A DNA stretch of 64,000 bases from Streptomyces sp. H39-S7. GTDB taxonomy: Bacteria; Actinomycetota; Actinomycetes; Streptomycetales; Streptomycetaceae. Numbering within the stretch: the first letter of the stretch is position 1; every line of letters starts with the position of its first letter. A program made the translations under genes and the position numbers. Positions 62,283 to 64,000 of the stretch are shown here, piece by piece. The stretch lies in assembly GCF_027158205.1 (NCBI RefSeq), contig NZ_JAPVLU010000016.1:120241-184240 (forward strand), read 5' to 3'. The notes beneath the pieces were generated by a model. The model had not been told where the DNA came from, made no database searches, and saw only the letters and a program-made list of their open reading frames with translations.

Positions 62283-62605
62283 GCGAGCGGTCCCCTTCCG
62301 GGCTGGGTGGTGGAGCACGGTCCGTACACCGAAACGATCAAGCCAGTAATGCCCGCTCCGGCTCACTGATGGTATCCGGCCGAGGGCGGAGGGCGCGCAT
62401 CCGGTCGATCGTGGTCCCACTTGATGGACAAATGCTGTCATCGGGCGCGGCGGCAGCCCGTCCGTGGCACGGCTTCACCGGCTTTCGGAGGGCCGGCGGC
62501 CTCCGCGTGGCCGGATCCTGCCACTTCCGGCGTGTCGCTCTGCTCCGTACGGGGGCGACGCGTCGGAGGGACGGTCGCGTCGGACGGGGTGCCGGGGGCC
62601 GCGGC
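62283..62605. promoter_or_regulatory. trpC upstream region
   Basis: These 323 bases should hold the trpC promoter. I see no near-consensus hexamer pair and no short frame rich in tryptophan codons, so attenuation by a Trp leader peptide is not supported. A 20-codon frame without Trp runs on the minus strand at about 62400-62340. A perfect palindrome CGACGCGTCG lies at 62556-62565, 41 bases past the DUF2752 stop. Confidence 0.4.
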
Positions 62606-63112
62606 CTACGGGGCGAGCGCCGATCCGAACGGCAGGTTCCGGGCGACGCCGAAGAACAGCACGGCCGCGCCGACCGCCCACCAGTACACGGGGCGCAGCC
62701 GGATCTCGAACGCGCGGCCGCGCAGCGTCCGCGACAGCCACACCGTCCAGACCACGGCGAAGAGCACGTAGCAGGCCACCGCCAGGGCGTTCAGGCCGAG
62801 GGCCGCGCCGACATCCCCGTGCGCGAACGCGTGGGCGCTGCGCAGCCCACCGCAGCCGGGGCAGAAGATCCCGGTGTACGCCAGCAGCGGGCAGACGGGG
62901 TAGTGGCCGGGGGTGTTCGGGTCGACCGAGGCGACGTACGCGAACGCGGAGACGACGCCCGCCAGCACCCCGAGCGGCACGGCGGCCCGCCGCAACCGGC
63001 CGGCGGGCGGCGCGGGATCGGGGGCGGACCCCGGCCGGGGAGCGGGAGCGGACCACGGCCCGTGGGGCGCGGCGGTACCGGTCGGCGACGGCACGGTCAG
63101 CTTGTCGGTCAC
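62606..63112 (-). CDS. DUF2752 membrane protein
   Basis: A 168-residue protein with a proline-rich N-terminal 45 residues and about three membrane helices. The DUF2752 signature is clear: C-P-L-L-A-Y-T-G-I-F-C-P-G-C-G-G-L-R-S-A-H, with cysteines that may bind metal. Its function is unknown, but it regularly lies beside trp genes in Streptomyces. It begins at a GTG at 63112 with a poor ribosome site. Confidence 0.85.
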   Translation of the reverse strand: MTDKLTVPSPTGTAAPHGPWSAPAPRPGSAPDPAPPAGRLRRAAVPLGVLAGVVSAFAYVASVDPNTPGHYPVCPLLAYTGIFCPGCGGLRSAHAFAHGDVGAALGLNALAVACYVLFAVVWTVWLSRTLRGRAFEIRLRPVYWWAVGAAVLFFGVARNLPFGSALAP

Positions 63113-63141
63113 GTGCCTGATTGTGCCCCGTGACGCACAGG

Positions 63142-63172
63142 GGCGCAGCCCCGGACCAACCGGGGCCGCGCC
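63142..63172 (-). terminator. Terminator after the HGxxPAAW gene
   Basis: GGCGC pairs with GCGCC and, after one mismatch, GCCCCGG pairs with CCGGGGC around the loop ACCAA. It lies 66 bases past the HGxxPAAW gene's stop. Confidence 0.55.
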
Positions 63173-63237
63173 TGAGTCGTGCCGTTGTACGCCGAGCTGT
63201 CGTGGGCCGCGCCGCCGGGCCGCGCCGCCACCGGACG

Positions 63238-63447
63238 TCAGGTGTGGGCGGGCTTCCGGGGCTGGCCCAGGCCCATCGTCCGCATCACGAGGCCGACGAC
63301 GCCGCCGAGCACGGCCACGACCAGGCCCGCCCAGAAGCCGAGCGGCTCGGCCTTCACCATGAAGGCACCGGAGACGCAGAATCCGATGACCGCGATTATG
63401 ACGCCGGTCCAGGCGGCAGGGGTGTGGCCGTGGTTGTTGCCCGCCAT
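63238..63447 (-). CDS. HGxxPAAW-family small membrane protein
   Basis: A 69-residue protein with the family motif H-G-H-T-P-A-A-W near residue 6, followed by two membrane helices (about 15-32 and 39-58). The function is unknown; the family is typical of actinobacteria and is found by trp genes. The ATG at 63447 follows GGGAGC. Confidence 0.85.
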   Translation of the reverse strand: MAGNNHGHTPAAWTGVIIAVIGFCVSGAFMVKAEPLGFWAGLVVAVLGGVVGLVMRTMGLGQPRKPAHT

Positions 63448-63540
63448 GAGTGCTCCCATAAGTTCTCGGTCGGGGAAGTTGTCCTCGACCATTCTTGCGC
63501 GTGTCAGCCACCCCTCATGCACGGGGGTGCGGCCCACGGG

Positions 63541-64000
63541 TCAGCTCCCGGTCGGGTCCTCGCCGCGGTCGAGGGCCTTCCACAGCTCCTCGGGGCGTTC
63601 GGGATCGGGGGCGGCGCGCGGGGCCTTGCGGGACGGCAGGCCGGTGGCCCCGTCCCGGTCATAGCGGTTGGACATCCCCGGCCAGTGGCGGCCGCGCAGC
63701 ACGGCGAGCGCGCCCGCCGCGAGCAGCAGCGCTCCCCCGGCGGCGGCGGCCCATGGCCATGTGGTGGAACTCTCACCGACGACGGTCGTGCTGGTGAGCG
63801 TCGTGGCGGCCTTGGCGGCCGCGTCCAGGGCGGCGCCGCCGCCTTCGGTGAGGGAGGCGGTCACGATGCCCGCGCCGCAGAGCACGAGCAGGCCCGAGAC
63901 GACGGAGCGGCCGACCCCGCGGACGGCGAACACGGCGACGAGGGCGGCCAGGCCGACGAGCGCGAGGGCGCGGGGCACGCCGGTGACGTCGCTGCCGGAG
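63541..64000 (-). CDS. Trp-biosynthesis-associated membrane protein (TIGR02234), partial
   Basis: The last 153 codons are in the window; the reading frame stays open to the edge at 64000. A GTG at 63978 lies inside G-S-D-V-T-G-V-P-R-A-L-A-L, an internal segment of the family, so the true start is further upstream. Two hydrophobic helices (about 63960-63905 and 63770-63690) and the C-terminal M-S-N-R-Y-D-R-D-G and E-L-W-K-A-L-D-R-G-E-D-P-T segments identify the TIGR02234 family. The function is unknown. Confidence 0.85.
   Translation of the reverse strand, partial: SGSDVTGVPRALALVGLAALVAVFAVRGVGRSVVSGLLVLCGAGIVTASLTEGGGAALDAAAKAATTLTSTTVVGESSTTWPWAAAAGGALLLAAGALAVLRGRHWPGMSNRYDRDGATGLPSRKAPRAAPDPERPEELWKALDRGEDPTGS

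Noticed and set aside
62283..62605. A tryptophan attenuator leader peptide before trpC
   Set aside because: No short frame with consecutive Trp codons and no terminator/antiterminator pair were seen.

Overview
The window is a stretch of Streptomyces chromosome (or that of a very close actinomycete). The evidence is the very high GC content, heavy use of GTG and some TTG starts, GC-rich third codon positions, and a gene order (uvrB, coaE, rpsA, polA, the liv operon, pdtaR, pyk, gltBD, lgt, trpCMBA) that I recognise as Streptomyces core. Most genes can be named; about a quarter are conserved proteins of unknown or only general function. Coordinates follow the start codons I judged best from ribosome binding sites and family lengths, so several differ from the longest open frame.

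Layout. 1-9 kb: the tail of an upstream gene, a Rieske lipoprotein, a TerC membrane protein, two TerD proteins (one fused to a degenerate FtsK-like domain), uvrB, an MHYT sensor-like membrane protein, an AbiEi-like protein and an ogt methyltransferase. 9-19.9 kb: cupin, TPR, coaE, PAC2, rpsA with a good promoter, a methyltransferase, hrpB, and a cell-envelope group (DUF3068 protein, a 44-residue membrane peptide, a secreted lytic transglycosylase-like protein). 19.9-27.2 kb: DUF4184 protein overlapping polA tail to tail, an FdhF/YdeP oxidoreductase, a hotdog thioesterase, and an unrecognised membrane protein preceded by a possible leader peptide.

27.4-33.2 kb is a branched-chain amino acid ABC transporter operon (livK-H-M-G-F), facing the ANTAR response regulator pdtaR. 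At 33.9-34.9 kb is the most unusual spot: a short, class-I-shaped tRNA with a leucine CAA anticodon, a low-GC patch, and a gene for a helix-turn-helix plus LAGLIDADG protein. It is wedged between pdtaR and pyk.

36.4-49.9 kb looks like a variable stretch between core genes. It holds a SIMPL protein, a secreted Tat 5'-nucleotidase, a two-gene diamine N-hydroxylation cassette (decarboxylase plus IucD/SidA-type monooxygenase without the usual siderophore partners), an aminopeptidase N, an AraC regulator with a secreted GH101 O-glycan-releasing enzyme, and an orphan HExxH/zinc-ribbon protein. 50-64 kb returns to core metabolism: gltD/gltB glutamate synthase with its promoter, a VIT-family iron/manganese transporter preceded by an iron-box-like palindrome, lgt, a membrane-anchored thiol-disulfide protein, and the tryptophan block trpC-trpM-trpB-trpA followed upstream by DUF2752, HGxxPAAW and Trp-associated membrane protein genes, the last cut by the window edge.

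No CRISPR array, insertion sequence, phage, rRNA or replication origin was seen.
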